A stretch of DNA of 64,000 nucleotides from Mesorhabditis belari (Eukaryota > Nematoda > Chromadorea > Rhabditida > Rhabditidae). The stretch covers positions 1,488,001-1,552,000 of the forward strand of contig CAUEEP010000728.1 in the NCBI GenBank assembly GCA_958450365.1, written 5' to 3'. Position numbers and translations under genes: made by a program. The notes under the pieces were generated by a model that saw nothing but the letters and a program-made list of their open reading frames with translations, ran no database searches and was not told the DNA's origin. Shown here one piece after another: positions 12,701 through 21,878 of this stretch. Numbering within the stretch: position 1 is the stretch's first letter; every line of letters begins with the position of its first letter.

Positions 12701-14795
12701 TTAGGTATCAAAAAATAGCTGAAATTCAGGGCTATTTTTTGATACCAAAGACGCATTTTTTGAAAGTACGGACGAAAAATGAAATACTAAAAACCTGGTG
12801 ACATGAAATACTATGGTGTTTAGTTTAGGTTTCGGTTACCGTATTCCCTCTAATAGTAGTGCGCACTACTATTTTTTCAACCCCCTCCTTAACCGCAATA
12901 CTATTAAAGAGTGCACTACTATTAAAGAGAATACGGTATTCTAAATCTAAATCTAAACATGTTTAGATTATTTTACTGTAAAAGAAAGCTCAAAGCGTGT
13001 CTTCTATGCAATTTAGATTCAAGAAAAGTGCAAATTCTAGTTTCTATTTACCGTAATACCTCTAATAGTAGCGCCCCCCAGATAATGACGGTCGAAGCGT
13101 CGTGTAGTCTAGCTTTGAACGAGTTTTTCTCGACACTGGTTTATGCAACAATGCTCGCTTGGGTATCAAAAAATAGCCCTGAATTTCAGCTATTTTTTGA
13201 TACCAAAGACGCATTTTTTGAAAGTACGGGCGCTTTGAAAAAATGAAATATTAATAAAACTTTTGCGACTACGCGACTGTACGATTGTACGGGGTACTAT
13301 TACAGTATTTACGGTAATTTCACATTAATAAAAATATTTTAAACTTTAGACAATTCTCCAATTGATGTACTAGTGAAAGTAATGAATCTTTATGATGGAA
13401 TTCTATCGATTGAAACAAAATCTGAACATAAAGAGGAAACGGGAAAGGAAACGTATTCACATTGTTAAATTGATAAGCAAAAAATTTTTCGAATACTTTT
13501 TAGAGTACTTTTTTCTGATTACTACGAATGGCCAAAAGCGTTTCAATATGAAAACATCACAAATATTATTGTAAGAATTGATTTAGAATCGTTATTTGAG
13601 TCATTTAGATCGATTGGCTTTCGACAAACTCTTCAATTCATGATGGAGCTTTTGTTTTTGTGACTGTTGAAATGAGTGGTTTGTTTCAATATGATGGATT
13701 TATTGTTTATTCAGCTAAATTAAAGCCAATTGTTTTCTCTCAGCTTTCTCTTTCTTCGGATTTCTAGTTAAAATTATTTTCAAAAGAAAAACGTTCTTTT
13801 TTTTCAGAATCTAACCAAAAAAAACCCTTCTATTGGGTTGATGGAAAAGTCCTTTCCGATTTTTTGGGAGAGTACCTTAAATTTGTCCTAAGATTCTGAA
13901 AATGCGTGTCTAGGGGTTATTTTTGACGCTGATCACGAAACACATGTTTTTAGCCTAGGTTTATGCACGGAAAACTAACGAAACGTGAAAACAGCCATTT
14001 TTTGGCTCTGCCGCCCTTTACTAAAATCGCTGTAAAAACTTTTAGAAAAGAGATACCTCAAAACGGTTTTTACCAATCGATCCGTCTTGAATTCAGCTTT
14101 AGGATGAGCTATAAAACGTCAAAATTCGACAAATTTAAGATAGTCTCCCAAAAAATCGGGGAGGATTTTTCCATCAACCCAATACTTTAAACTAAACAAA
14201 AAAACTCACCGAAATTGAGTTTTTTTTTGTTTTAAAGTAAAATGTAACTAATAAAAGGCTAGATATAGTAAATAAAATCGAATTTTTGAAAGATAATAAG
14301 TGATAGTATCACCAGATGATGAAAAAACGACGATGATGACAACGACAAGTGAAGTTGAGAAGAAAAAGAGACAGTTTTTTTGGATTTTCATTGGAGCTAT
14401 TGGACTGATCATTCTCATCATCATTTCGTTGACACTTTGCTGTATTCATGGAGTCAAATCTGGGTTCGTTATATTCATTTTAAAGCTAAAAAGATCATTG
14501 CTCGTTTCAGAGCATTTCTGCGTGTCCTCCTTCGTGTGTCGAGCGTCGACCCGGCCATCGTTGAACAAGTGCACAAGCGGCTTTATCATGTAATGTTTAA
14601 AAATTCAATCCAAAAGCACAATGAAATGTTAAACAATTGAGGCTAAACAATTAGCATTCTCACAAATTACAGAGTCAACGTAAAGCGCGTAAAGCTGAAT
14701 GGAAAAGGAGTAACGGAAACGCCAATGTGAGTGAATTCAAGAAACTTTCGCTTAAAAAAAATCTTTATGAATTGAATTTTTTAAACTCTCAGTAA
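3738..14795 (+). CDS. large secreted/membrane-anchored CUB-like protein (28 exons proposed)
   Basis: Exons by phase-matched splicing: 3738-3872, 4216-4311, 4395-4459, 5743-5894, 6396-6507, 6547-6619, 6657-6766, 6808-6902, 8256-8383, 8485-8591, 9314-9365, 9451-9526, 9566-9640, 9698-9891, 10071-10159, 10282-10436, 10484-10611, 10654-10743, 10786-10883, 12317-12429, 12475-12588, 13350-13463, 13506-13570, 13609-13731, 14307-14463, 14511-14589, 14673-14726, and the TAA at 14793-14795. The product is roughly 1000 residues: signal peptide (MLALSLFFLLLIRVVNG), an ectodomain rich in paired Cys and N-glycosylation sites, a TTTP-rich linker (exons 12-14), a second ectodomain with an ITTPGY motif like the start of CUB domains, then a transmembrane segment (FFWIFIGAIGLIILIII) and a basic tail. 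The CUB-like label is tentative. Introns hold MITEs, SINEs and a Tc1 remnant. The 13731/14307 junction does not match in phase, so one small exon or a different donor is missing. Confidence 0.7.
4098..4187 (+). repeat. short tandem repeat CTTTCAAAAG/CTTCAAAAG
   Basis: About nine degenerate 9-10 base units in intron 1 of the CUB-like gene. Confidence 0.7.
4549..5625. mobile_element. decayed Tc1-like transposon with long inverted repeats
   Basis: Arms of about 180 bases at the two ends are inverted copies (aaatccctcccgttc... against gggagggatttt). Between them are pieces of a Tc1-type transposase on the plus strand: YQDNSPVHKSKLL near 4880-4920, MSPDLKVIEN near 5010-5040, and ENLWAYVKTKLRG near 5185-5225. 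The order is scrambled and stops occur, so it is not active. Confidence 0.75.
6076..6241. mobile_element. small palindromic MITE
   Basis: ATTAGCAATC...AAGCTCAAATCTCTTG at the left is repeated inverted at the right (CAAGAGATTTGAGCTC...GATTGCTAAT). About 165 bases, inside an intron. Confidence 0.75.
6238..6388 (+). repeat. GGCAAAGGTGGCAAAG minisatellite
   Basis: Degenerate units of GGCAAAG, GGTGGCAAAG and CTGGCAAAAGCTAAT directly follow the MITE and end just before the exon at 6396. Confidence 0.75.
7109..8198. mobile_element. MITE with TATTGGGTTGATGAATTG ends, with nested insertions
   Basis: Left end TATTGGGTTGATGAATTG and right end CAATTCACCAACCTAATA are inverted repeats. Inner arms (GGCTATAAGC... 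around 7950-8090) also pair. A second partial copy of its left part starts near 7687, and a SINE sits at 7219-7447. A simpler full copy is at 26786-27308. Confidence 0.8.
7219..7447 (-). mobile_element. SINE with tRNA-like head, (ATT)n tail and 12-bp target-site duplication
   Basis: The element is flanked by the direct repeat ACTTCTGCTCAT (7207-7218 and 7448-7459). On the minus strand it begins GGGGCCCAGAAAGGG, has a B box (GGGTTCGACTCCC), ends with GCGAAGACAGATCAAATC and then ATT repeats. This is the classic layout of a LINE-mobilised SINE. Confidence 0.85.
8620..8700. mobile_element. mariner-type end fragment
   Basis: ATTGGGTTGTCCATTTATGAATGCGCG resembles the ends of the mariner MITE at 16204-16419 (TTAGGTTGTCC..ATAAGTAATGCG). 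No matching right end was found. Confidence 0.4.
10984..11056 (-). pseudogene. tRNA-derived sequence, Thr-like (second copy)
   Basis: Copy of the 1528-1600 element in duplication unit 2. It differs by a few transitions (for example accgtg to actgtg and ttacacc to tcacgcc). Confidence 0.6.
11300..11669 (-). mobile_element. tRNA-derived SINE, Lys(CTT)-like head (second copy)
   Basis: Duplicate of the element at 1843-2213, with the same head and B box, inside duplication unit 2. Confidence 0.55.
11949..12301. mobile_element. palindromic MITE, TACCGTAAATACTG family (unit 2 copy)
   Basis: Same as 2492-2844, with the right end intact here (acagtatttacggta). Confidence 0.85.
12595..12797. mobile_element. 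truncated MITE, TACCGTAAATACTG family
   Basis: Duplicate of the element from 3138. It has one terminal repeat and the inner arm with GACGGTGCGGAGTGTTG. Confidence 0.65.
12837..12938. mobile_element. short palindromic MITE, TACCGTATTTTCTC family
   Basis: Ends taccgtattccctctaatag and ctattaaagagaatacggta are inverted. The duplication boundary (12903) falls inside it. Confidence 0.75.
13049..13315. mobile_element. chimeric MITE joining two families
   Basis: The left end resembles the TACCGTATTTTCTC family (taccgtaatacctctaatag); the inner hairpin and right end (ttacagtatttacggta) are those of the TACCGTAAATACTG family. Confidence 0.7.
13831..14184. mobile_element. palindromic MITE, TATTGGGTTGATGGAAAAG family
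   Basis: Inverted ends of about 55 bases (tattgggttgatggaaaag against tttttccatcaacccaata) with TA at both borders, in an intron of the CUB-like gene. A second copy is at 46172-46762. Confidence 0.85.
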
Positions 14796-14818
14796 TTTGC
14801 AATTTTGAATTGCATATA

Positions 14819-15398
14819 TACCGTATTTTCTCTAATAGTTTCTCTTGATCTGTTCATTGAAAGAAATAGAGAAGGGGGAAGCGTAGTGTGAGTCATTGGT
14901 TAAGGTGGTTTTGGCCTCATACCTAATGAGCAAAGTTTATCGAGAAATCAGTCGTATAGTCATGCACCCAAAGCTTCCCCTAAATTCCTCGAAATCTCGA
15001 GAACCGCTTATCAGAACCTATCGATGTGGGATCGGAAAATGTAGCTAACGATGAGATCATGTGGGGGATTTGAGTGTTGGAATTCTGGGAAAACTTGAAA
15101 ACTGTAAAATAGTGATCAACTCGGCTCGGCGGGAAATGTTAGGGAAATAGATCAGTCTGATCTACTAGCTGAGCCTAACCTGGAATAATATACCGTCTTC
15201 TCTCTAATAGTAGTGCACCCTAAGCTTTGCCTAAATTGTTCGAAATCTCAAAAAGCGCTTATCAGAACCTATCGATGTGGGGTCGGAAAATGTAGCTGAC
15301 GATGAGATCTTGTGGGGGATTTGGGTGTTGAGCTTCTGCAAAGACTTGGAAACCGTAAAATAGTCACCAACTCGGCTACTATTAGAGAAAATACGGTA
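14819..15398. mobile_element. two-unit (doublet) MITE, TACCGTATTTTCTC family
   Basis: Two head-to-tail units (about 14953-15184 and 15188-15398) share ACCTATCGATGTGG and other blocks and lie between inverted TACCGTATTTTCTC ends. The left end is split by about 115 bases (14840-14952) that contain a tRNA-like A box (GAGTCATTGGTTAAGG). The same doublet occurs inverted at 41392-41860. Confidence 0.75.
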
Positions 15399-15930
15399 TA
15401 TAAAATCTTGAGTTTTAGGAACATCAATTCGAAGGTAAACCAGCTGAAGATATTCATCTTTAAAATCTTTAAATTTTTTCTTTTTTTCAGCTTTTAGCTT
15501 TAAATCACTTCAAACTTTACTTATTCTAAGAAAGCTTTTCTTCTTTTCTTTTCTAAGAAAGCGTTTGCTTATTGTGTCTGTGATTTTTCAATTTCCAAGT
15601 AAACTTTTCGACTGCAACTAAAAAAAACTATTTATTTATCTAATAAAGCACTGTGAAAAGCGTTGTAAATAAAATGAATCGAATATAAATCAACATTCAG
15701 CATTTATTTATTAAACTTGTAACGAAAATACTTGTCGATCCTTTTTACTGTTTACAATTTAAAGGGTTTTTCCGATTTTTTCCGATTTTTCTCAGCACCA
15801 ACCCTTCAATTTTGACTATTTAGTAGTTATTTTGATTTTATCATTCGATACAGAATAAAATAGCGCGTCAAATGATACCAAAATTAACTCAAAAAGATCT
15901 CTGATCGATAAAAATCGGAAATCTATACAA
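15399..15930. other. intergenic, no gene seen
   Basis: AT-rich DNA between the CUB-like gene and the chemoreceptor; only homopolymer runs and a short repeat (ttccgattttt) were seen. Confidence 0.5.
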
Positions 15931-16705
15931 ATTCATGATCTATACAAATTCAAAAGTTAACCTGAAAACACTACTCTTTCATTAAAATACTTTCAAATAA
16001 AGGTATGTTTATACCTTTATTTGAATTTATTATGCTTTTTCGATCTTTTTTTTTTAATTTTACCACCCAGTTCAACGTGTTTTTTCGAATTTTTACCAGC
16101 TTTTCCAAAAAAAAACCACGAAGCAATTTAGGTGGACTATTTAGTGACTATTTAGTGGCTATTATGACTATTTAGTGGCTATTTAATAACTATTTAGTAA
16201 CTATTAGGTTGTCCCATAAGTAATGCGTGTTACTTATTTCGATGTTACTCATCGAAACCAGCTTCATTCTATTATGACGGACTTCACTCTTTGCTCGGAC
16301 GATGGAGAAATGTTGTTGATTGTTGTGGAGAATATATCGATTAATAAAGTTCTCTTTTGTTAATTTTGTGATATTTTGAAAATCGTGTCAAAACACGCAT
16401 TACTTATTGGACAACCTAATATTTAGTAACTATTTAATAACTATTTAGTGAACATTTATAAGAACAAGATCCACAAGAAAGGAAAAAAACACTTTGGTGT
16501 CTAATTTTCTTCGGCAAATATCAAAAAATCTCCGAAAGCAAAGGCATTTTTTGCGACAAAGCTATAGCAAAAATTTCGAATAAAGAGATTAGAGAATTTC
16601 GCTTAAAAAATCAAAAAAAGATCGATAAACATACCTTTATTTGAAAGTATTTTAATGAAAGAGTAGTGTTTTCAGGTTAACTTTTGAATTTGTATAGATC
16701 AAAGA
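15930..16705. mobile_element. large palindromic element with nested repeat and mariner MITE
   Basis: 15941-16009 (acctgaaaacactactc...) is repeated inverted at 16630-16701. The centre holds an 11-base array (TATTTAGTGAC, 16130-16450), and the mariner MITE sits within that array. Confidence 0.7.
16204..16419. mobile_element. mariner-derived MITE
   Basis: Inverted ends TTAGGTTGTCCCATAAGTAA and TTACTTATTGGACAACCTAA flanked by TA, 216 bases, with no transposase. The TTAGGTTG start is typical of mariner elements. Confidence 0.85.
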
Positions 16706-16832
16706 TCAAAACTCTTGGTTTTCAACTTTATACAAGATGCAATGAAAGATGCAAAAGTTAAAATATAATATTTAAATGCTCAGTCATTTTTCTTGAGCTC
16801 ATTTCATTGGTGAGCTCAGCTCTTGAGCTCAT

Positions 16833-18800
16833 TTACTGGTGAGTTGAACCAGAGCTAACAACGATAACTGTTGATTGATCTTTTTGATCGATCCTTGGTG
16901 TAGTTGATGATAGATAAAGGTGTTTTCTAAGGAGATTGTAAAATTGTTTGTGTAAAAATAAAACCTAGTAACTCTGTTGACTTCTTCTCTCAAATCGTCG
17001 CACAATGCAAGCAACAGAAATGGATTTGCAAAAGGTAACGGCAAGTAGAAAAGATCTTGCTATAAGAAAAAGATTTTATATCTTTTTTTATTCTAATATT
17101 TACGGAGAAAAGAACTCACATAGGCAGTGAGAGCCGTTGAAAGTGACACATAATTTAGAGTAGTTGCATAAGATTTGATTACTTGATAAAAGATTGCCGG
17201 AACCGTGAAGAGCACAATTAACTGAAGAAGATTATTTGTGTTCTAGTTGGCTTTGTTGAAAAAAAATAATAATTCAATTGAATCTAAAAAAAACTAACCA
17301 CCGCATAGAGCAACATCTTTTGATTTTTTCGTTTCATTTGTGGATTCGCTTGAACGGTCGAGTTGTTAAGCAAGCGCCAGTAGGCGATCAGATTCAAGAG
17401 GAAGCAGATTCCTGTTGGAAGGGCTAACTCAACAGTAGCCACTGATCGGACATACTATAAAAGTTGAACTTGACTATGATGTTGACTAAAAAGATAAACA
17501 ACAACTATTCGAGTTAAGACTTGATAGTATTAGGGTGGTGCAAAAGAAGCTGCCGATGGGTATCAGCTCTCATTTATCAGAAACGAGCGATGCTAACGGT
17601 ATTATTTTCCACTATATAGTCAAAACCGAACTCTTGTGAAAGTGGGATTTTCAAAAAGTGCCCTAAACTAAACTAAACTTGTGCCTAAAGTGACTCGATT
17701 CCTTTTTTTGGTCACTCGCATTTCGGCCTCGAAATTTCTTCAATGCTTCGATCAATTGAAACACGTTTTAGCCTATTTTGTAGAGGAGATTTACAACTTT
17801 CAAATAGTTAACAATATATATATTATAACATTCATCAATATCAGGTTTCTATCGTTGGAAATTTATGAAAATGTTGAAATCCGCATTTGTTATGCATGTA
17901 CCTAATAAATAAATCTCCAAAGTCGTTTCTAAAGCCATTTGAACAAATGAAAGCTTCAACAAGCTGCAATTGAAGCTTAAAGTGGATTAGATTTAGAATG
18001 CAATCTTTTTTGCAAATGCAAAAATGAATTTTCGATTTTCTGATAGTAAAACTCATCTACTAAACAGCTAACTTTACTAAAATTCTCTTTTCAATAGAAT
18101 ATACAGAAAGCAAGCTTAATCATCCTTCTATTACTATTCTAGATTTTTGTCTAAATTTCCGCAAATCCCACAAACATCAACGTCTTGTCTGGCCACGTGT
18201 AATTCAAATCAGGCCATCCATCGATGAACACAATCACGACTCGAAACAAAGACCAGAAAAAAGAAGGCGTGAAAAAGAGCAACACTGCTTTGTGTCTTTG
18301 TGAGCTCGTCAACGAGTTCGAGACCTAAACTTTTGTTGTATGCAGAGAAAAGAAATTATAACTGTCTATCTCCACTGTCTATCTCCACTAACTTCGCTTT
18401 TCCGCATCGCATTGTTGAGGATTTGAAAGCGTGACCAATTGATCCAAATCATTGTTAGTTGATGAGCGCCTAGGGAAATCTTTGTGATGATGAAAATCGA
18501 GTAGGCCCATCCAACAGAAATCCCCATTTCACGGAGAATACGAAGTACGATCGAAAAAAACAGCCAACCCAAGTCAAAGCAACCTTTAAACGAAGTATTA
18601 GAATGATTTAATGATTTAATGATTGAATGATTGAATGATTGAATCATTCATTTCCACTTACACAGAATCCACGACTGACCGATGAATTGTGATTTCATCG
18701 ATGAGCTCTTTGAGAAATCGATTACATACATGATAAAGAGATAGAGAATAACACAGAGAATTTCGATGAGTAAAATGAAGATGTCTTGCAGAGAGTACAT
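16833..18800 (-). CDS. nematode seven-transmembrane chemoreceptor (serpentine receptor, Srv/Srg-like)
   Basis: Seven exons on the minus strand, in order 18800-18662, 18583-18393, 18324-18172, 17454-17299, 17242-17120, 17059-16965 and 16926-16833, all phase-matched, give 316 residues with stop TAA at 16835-16833. Hydrophobic segments follow each other as expected: TM1 starts about residue 6 (DIFILLIEILCVILYLF), TM2 DLGWLFFSIVLRIL, TM3 ending in a basic stretch (NWSRFQILNNAMRK), TM4 LLFFTPSFFWSLFRVVIVF followed by an extracellular loop with DGWPDLNYTWPD, TM5 ELALPTGICFLLNLIAYW, TM6 LLQLIVLFTVPAIFYQV, and TM7 with the NPF motif near LLLALCDDLREEV. Length and plan fit nematode chemosensory GPCRs. 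The subfamily assignment is inference. It probably acts in the membrane of sensory neurons. No odd breaks were seen. Confidence 0.85.
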
Positions 18801-19309
18801 TGACGAATGTAAGTTCACTGGATTGCTTTAGTGAAAAAAATGCAAATGTGGAAAGTGATCGCTTCAGAAAAATGCTCCTTTTACTCACAGAAAATGCCGC
18901 TTTTCTTTCGACTTCCCCTTTTTTCATTCAATTAGATCGGCAAATGAAATTTACGACATTTTTCATGCTTTTTAATTCGTGTGGAGGTGATTGGATTGCT
19001 TTAAAATTGCTGAATTGCTGAATTGAATCGCTGATTGAATTTCTGTTCCGACAGTCTGTCCAGCAGAATTTTGATCAAATTCTTCCTATACTTTAGTGAA
19101 AGCAAGAAAGTTTTGGGCACTTTTCTAGGAATTGAATTTCCCATATGAGTTACATATTTGGTAAATTCAGTAATGAAAAATGAACTCATATTTTGATTAT
19201 CAACTTGCTGCTAATAAGCTTCCTTAAAAACATTTACCGTATTTACTCGAATAGAAGACCGGCGTCGATTATAAAATTCTGGTTTATTCTGGTTTATTAT
19301 TCGAAGTTC
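18801..19309. other. upstream of chemoreceptor, no gene seen
   Basis: Probably contains the chemoreceptor promoter. No coding signal was seen. Confidence 0.4.
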
Positions 19310-19975
19310 TGGTTTATTCTGCTGTTCTGTTGTTCTGTTATTCTGTTGTTCTGTTATTCTGTTGTTCTGTTGTTCTGCTGTTCTGTTGCTCTGCTGTTCT
19401 GTTGTTCTGTTGTTCTGTTATTCTGTTGTTCTGTTGTTCTGCTGTTCTGTTGCTCTGCTGTTCTGTTGTTCTGTTGTTCTGTTGTTCTGTTGTTCTGCTG
19501 TTCTGTTGCTCTGCTGTTCTGTTGTTCTGTTGTTCTGTTATTCTGTTGTTCTGTTGTTCTGCTGTTCTGTTGCTCTGCTGTTCTGCTGTTCTGTTGCTCT
19601 GCTGTTCTGTTGTTCTGTTGTTCTGTTATTCTGTTGTTCTGTTGTTCTGCTGTTCTGTTATTCTGTTGTTCTGTTGTTCTGCTGTTCTGTTGCTCTGCTG
19701 TTCTGCTGTTCTGTTGCTCTGCTGTTCTGTTGTTCTGTTGTTCTGCTGTTCTGTTGCTCTGCTGTTCTGCTGTTCTGTTGCTCTGTTGTTCTGTTGTTCT
19801 GTTGTTCTGTTGTTCTGCTGTTCTGTTGCTCTGCTGTTCTGTTGTTCTGTTGTTCTGTTATTCTGTTATTCTGTTGTTCTGTTGTTCTGCTGTTCTGTTG
19901 CTCTGTTGTTCTGTTGTTCTGTCATTCTGTTGTTCTGTTGTTCTGCTGTTCTGTTGCTCTGTTGCTCTATTCTGG
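19310..19975 (+). repeat. TTCTGTTG octamer minisatellite
   Basis: About 80 units of TTCTGTTG with variants TTCTGCTG, CTCTGCTG and TTCTGTTA. The 8-base period leaves all three plus frames open, which makes false ORFs of more than 200 codons. Confidence 0.95.
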
Positions 19976-20329
19976 TTTCTTCTGTTGAATTTGTTCTGTA
20001 GACTAATTGAGAAAATGACGAGTCGATCAAAGTCTTATCTACATACTCTCAAGTACAGAATCCGAACTAGCAGTCAAGCAATGTGTCTCAGCAGTCATCT
20101 CCTCGAACTAGAACCAACAACAGCTCGTGATTAGCAGAATGATGAGGAAAACTGATTGTAATTTTCCTGGCAATGTTCAAGTTGAAGTTCACATCCAAAA
20201 GTAATCATTTATTTTTTTTGTTTGTAATTTTTTTGCGTAAACGTTTTGCATAAGTTTCTTTATCCCACGCGAAAAACGCGAACATTGAATTGCTTTTTCA
20301 TTCAGCGAAATTTAGATTTTATATTGATA

Positions 20330-20650
20330 CTTTATTCAGGACAAAAAAGCGTAACAGTCAAAAACCCCAACCCCCCATAAAAACATAGAGAAAGAGAGAA
20401 TTTTACCCCGGTTGGAGGCGGGGAGAAAAGAAGAGAGAGAGAAGAAAGGGCTCTTGCTTTAATAACCCCAGGCCATGAATGGGCCACCGGGGGGAGGCCC
20501 TCCAGAGAAGGGCCGCCAGCCCTGAGAAGGGCCTCTATGGGGCGCGCGGGCTAGGGAGAGAACCCTAGGGGCCCAACCCCACACCCCTGGAAGTGAGAAC
20601 TTAACCAATACACCATGAGGGCCCTTTTTACGTACGTTAGGGGGAAAACA
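20330..20650 (-). mobile_element. tRNA-derived SINE, Gly(TCC)-like head
   Basis: On the minus strand GGGCCCTCATGGTGTATTGG begins a tRNA-like head (A box, TCC in the anticodon position, decayed B box GGGGTTGGGCCCC), followed by a GC-rich body unlike its AT-rich surroundings. Boundaries are approximate. Confidence 0.5.
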
Positions 20651-20865
20651 TAAAAGCAACAAGTAGAAATATCTTTATTACTTTTCATTTGTTACCATCA
20701 GCTAACGAAGTATCTGAAAAAAATGAGAGTATTGTAAGAAGTAAGGGAAAAACGAGGAAAATTCAATAGGTGATTGCGAATGAACGTTTGCTTGTGAAGG
20801 GAGTTTATATCTCGAGTTTATATCTCGGTAAATATTCCTTAAGAGTATCAAATTGCTCATAAAAG

Positions 20866-21020
20866 TCTAGCTCAGTAAAGTCTAGCTGAGTAAAGTCTAG
20901 CTCATAAAAGCCTAGCTCATAAAAGCCTAGCTCAGTAAAGTCTAGCTCAGTAAAGTCTAGCTCAGTAAAGTCTAGCTCAGTAAAGTCTAGCTCAGTAAAG
21001 TCTAGCTCAGTAAAGTCTTG
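20866..21020 (+). repeat. 15-bp minisatellite TCTAGCTCAGTAAAG
   Basis: About ten units; some carry ATAAAAG in place of AGTAAAG. Confidence 0.95.
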
Positions 21021-21878
21021 TAGACCAAATCTAGATTCTCTTTCTGGTTTTAGTGATTGTGGAAGCAACTTGTTTTTGTTAGCGCACTTAGATTTGTTGT
21101 TGTAGTTCGGCGGATTGCTGAAGAAATTGTGATTTTTCTGGTCCTTGTTGTTAAGATTATACGTACAAACAATTACAACAAAAGGAAATTCCAAAAAGGA
21201 AACTACAAAAAGGAAATTCAAAAGGAAATTACAAAAATTGTCATTTCATTCATTCAATTTTTATTTTTCTTTTCCTTTCGTAACATTTTGAGACGTCATG
21301 GACTTATCCATTAACTGGGAAAGACTATTTTGAAGGATTCTCTAAAAGGATTCTCTAAAAGGATTCTCTAAAAATGAATCTTTTCATGAAAAGAAGACGA
21401 TGAATGTGATATTCTGAGATTTGAAAAGGTTTCTTCTAGAAAAATGAATGTGTCTGTTCTGAATTGAAAAGGGAAAGAGCAAGATTTTGCGCGAGACTGA
21501 GAGGAAACGCGTTTCCGATTTTCACGCACGGATTTGATTTCACTCAAATAAAAAAATTGGATTTGAATGGACACAGAATAGATAGAGAAAAGACAATTTG
21601 GTTGAAGCTGATAGAGAAAAGCCAATTTGGTTGCAGCTTTGGTTGAACTTGCTTTAATTTCCGTTTTTATCATTCATTTTTTTTCGTCAAAGTTCAATCG
21701 TTTTCTAGAAACCACCGAATCTTTGTTAACTAACTTTTAACGTTGAGATAATTCCCTTTTTGTATTTCGTTTGTATTCCTTTTGTATTTCCTTTTGCCTC
21801 TTGTTTATTAACTTGGGTTTAAGGAAACTCTGAAGTTCAATACTTGTGTCTAGAGAAGAGATTTTCTTGATTGAACTA
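21021..21878. other. no gene seen
   Basis: AT-rich, with short repeats (AAGGATTCTCTAA three times near 21333-21373; AGAGAAAAG repeats near 21590). No coding region was supported. Confidence 0.4.

Larger units (their letters stand above)
3447..12903. repeat. tandem duplication unit 2 (9457 bp)
   Basis: The unit begins about 290 bases before the start codon of the CUB-like gene and ends inside a short palindromic MITE (12837-12938). Its right third (9458-12903) is the visible duplicate of 1-3446. The unit therefore contains the promoter-proximal DNA and exons 1-21 of the gene; the unique sequence after 12903 provides the remaining exons. Confidence 0.85.

Noticed and set aside
19193..20134. 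Long open frames over 200-300 codons rich in Leu, Cys, Val and Ser
   Set aside because: They are produced by the octamer minisatellite, which has no stop in any forward frame.
20459..20662. GC-rich Gly/Pro open frame
   Set aside because: It lies in a tRNA-derived SINE and has no gene structure.
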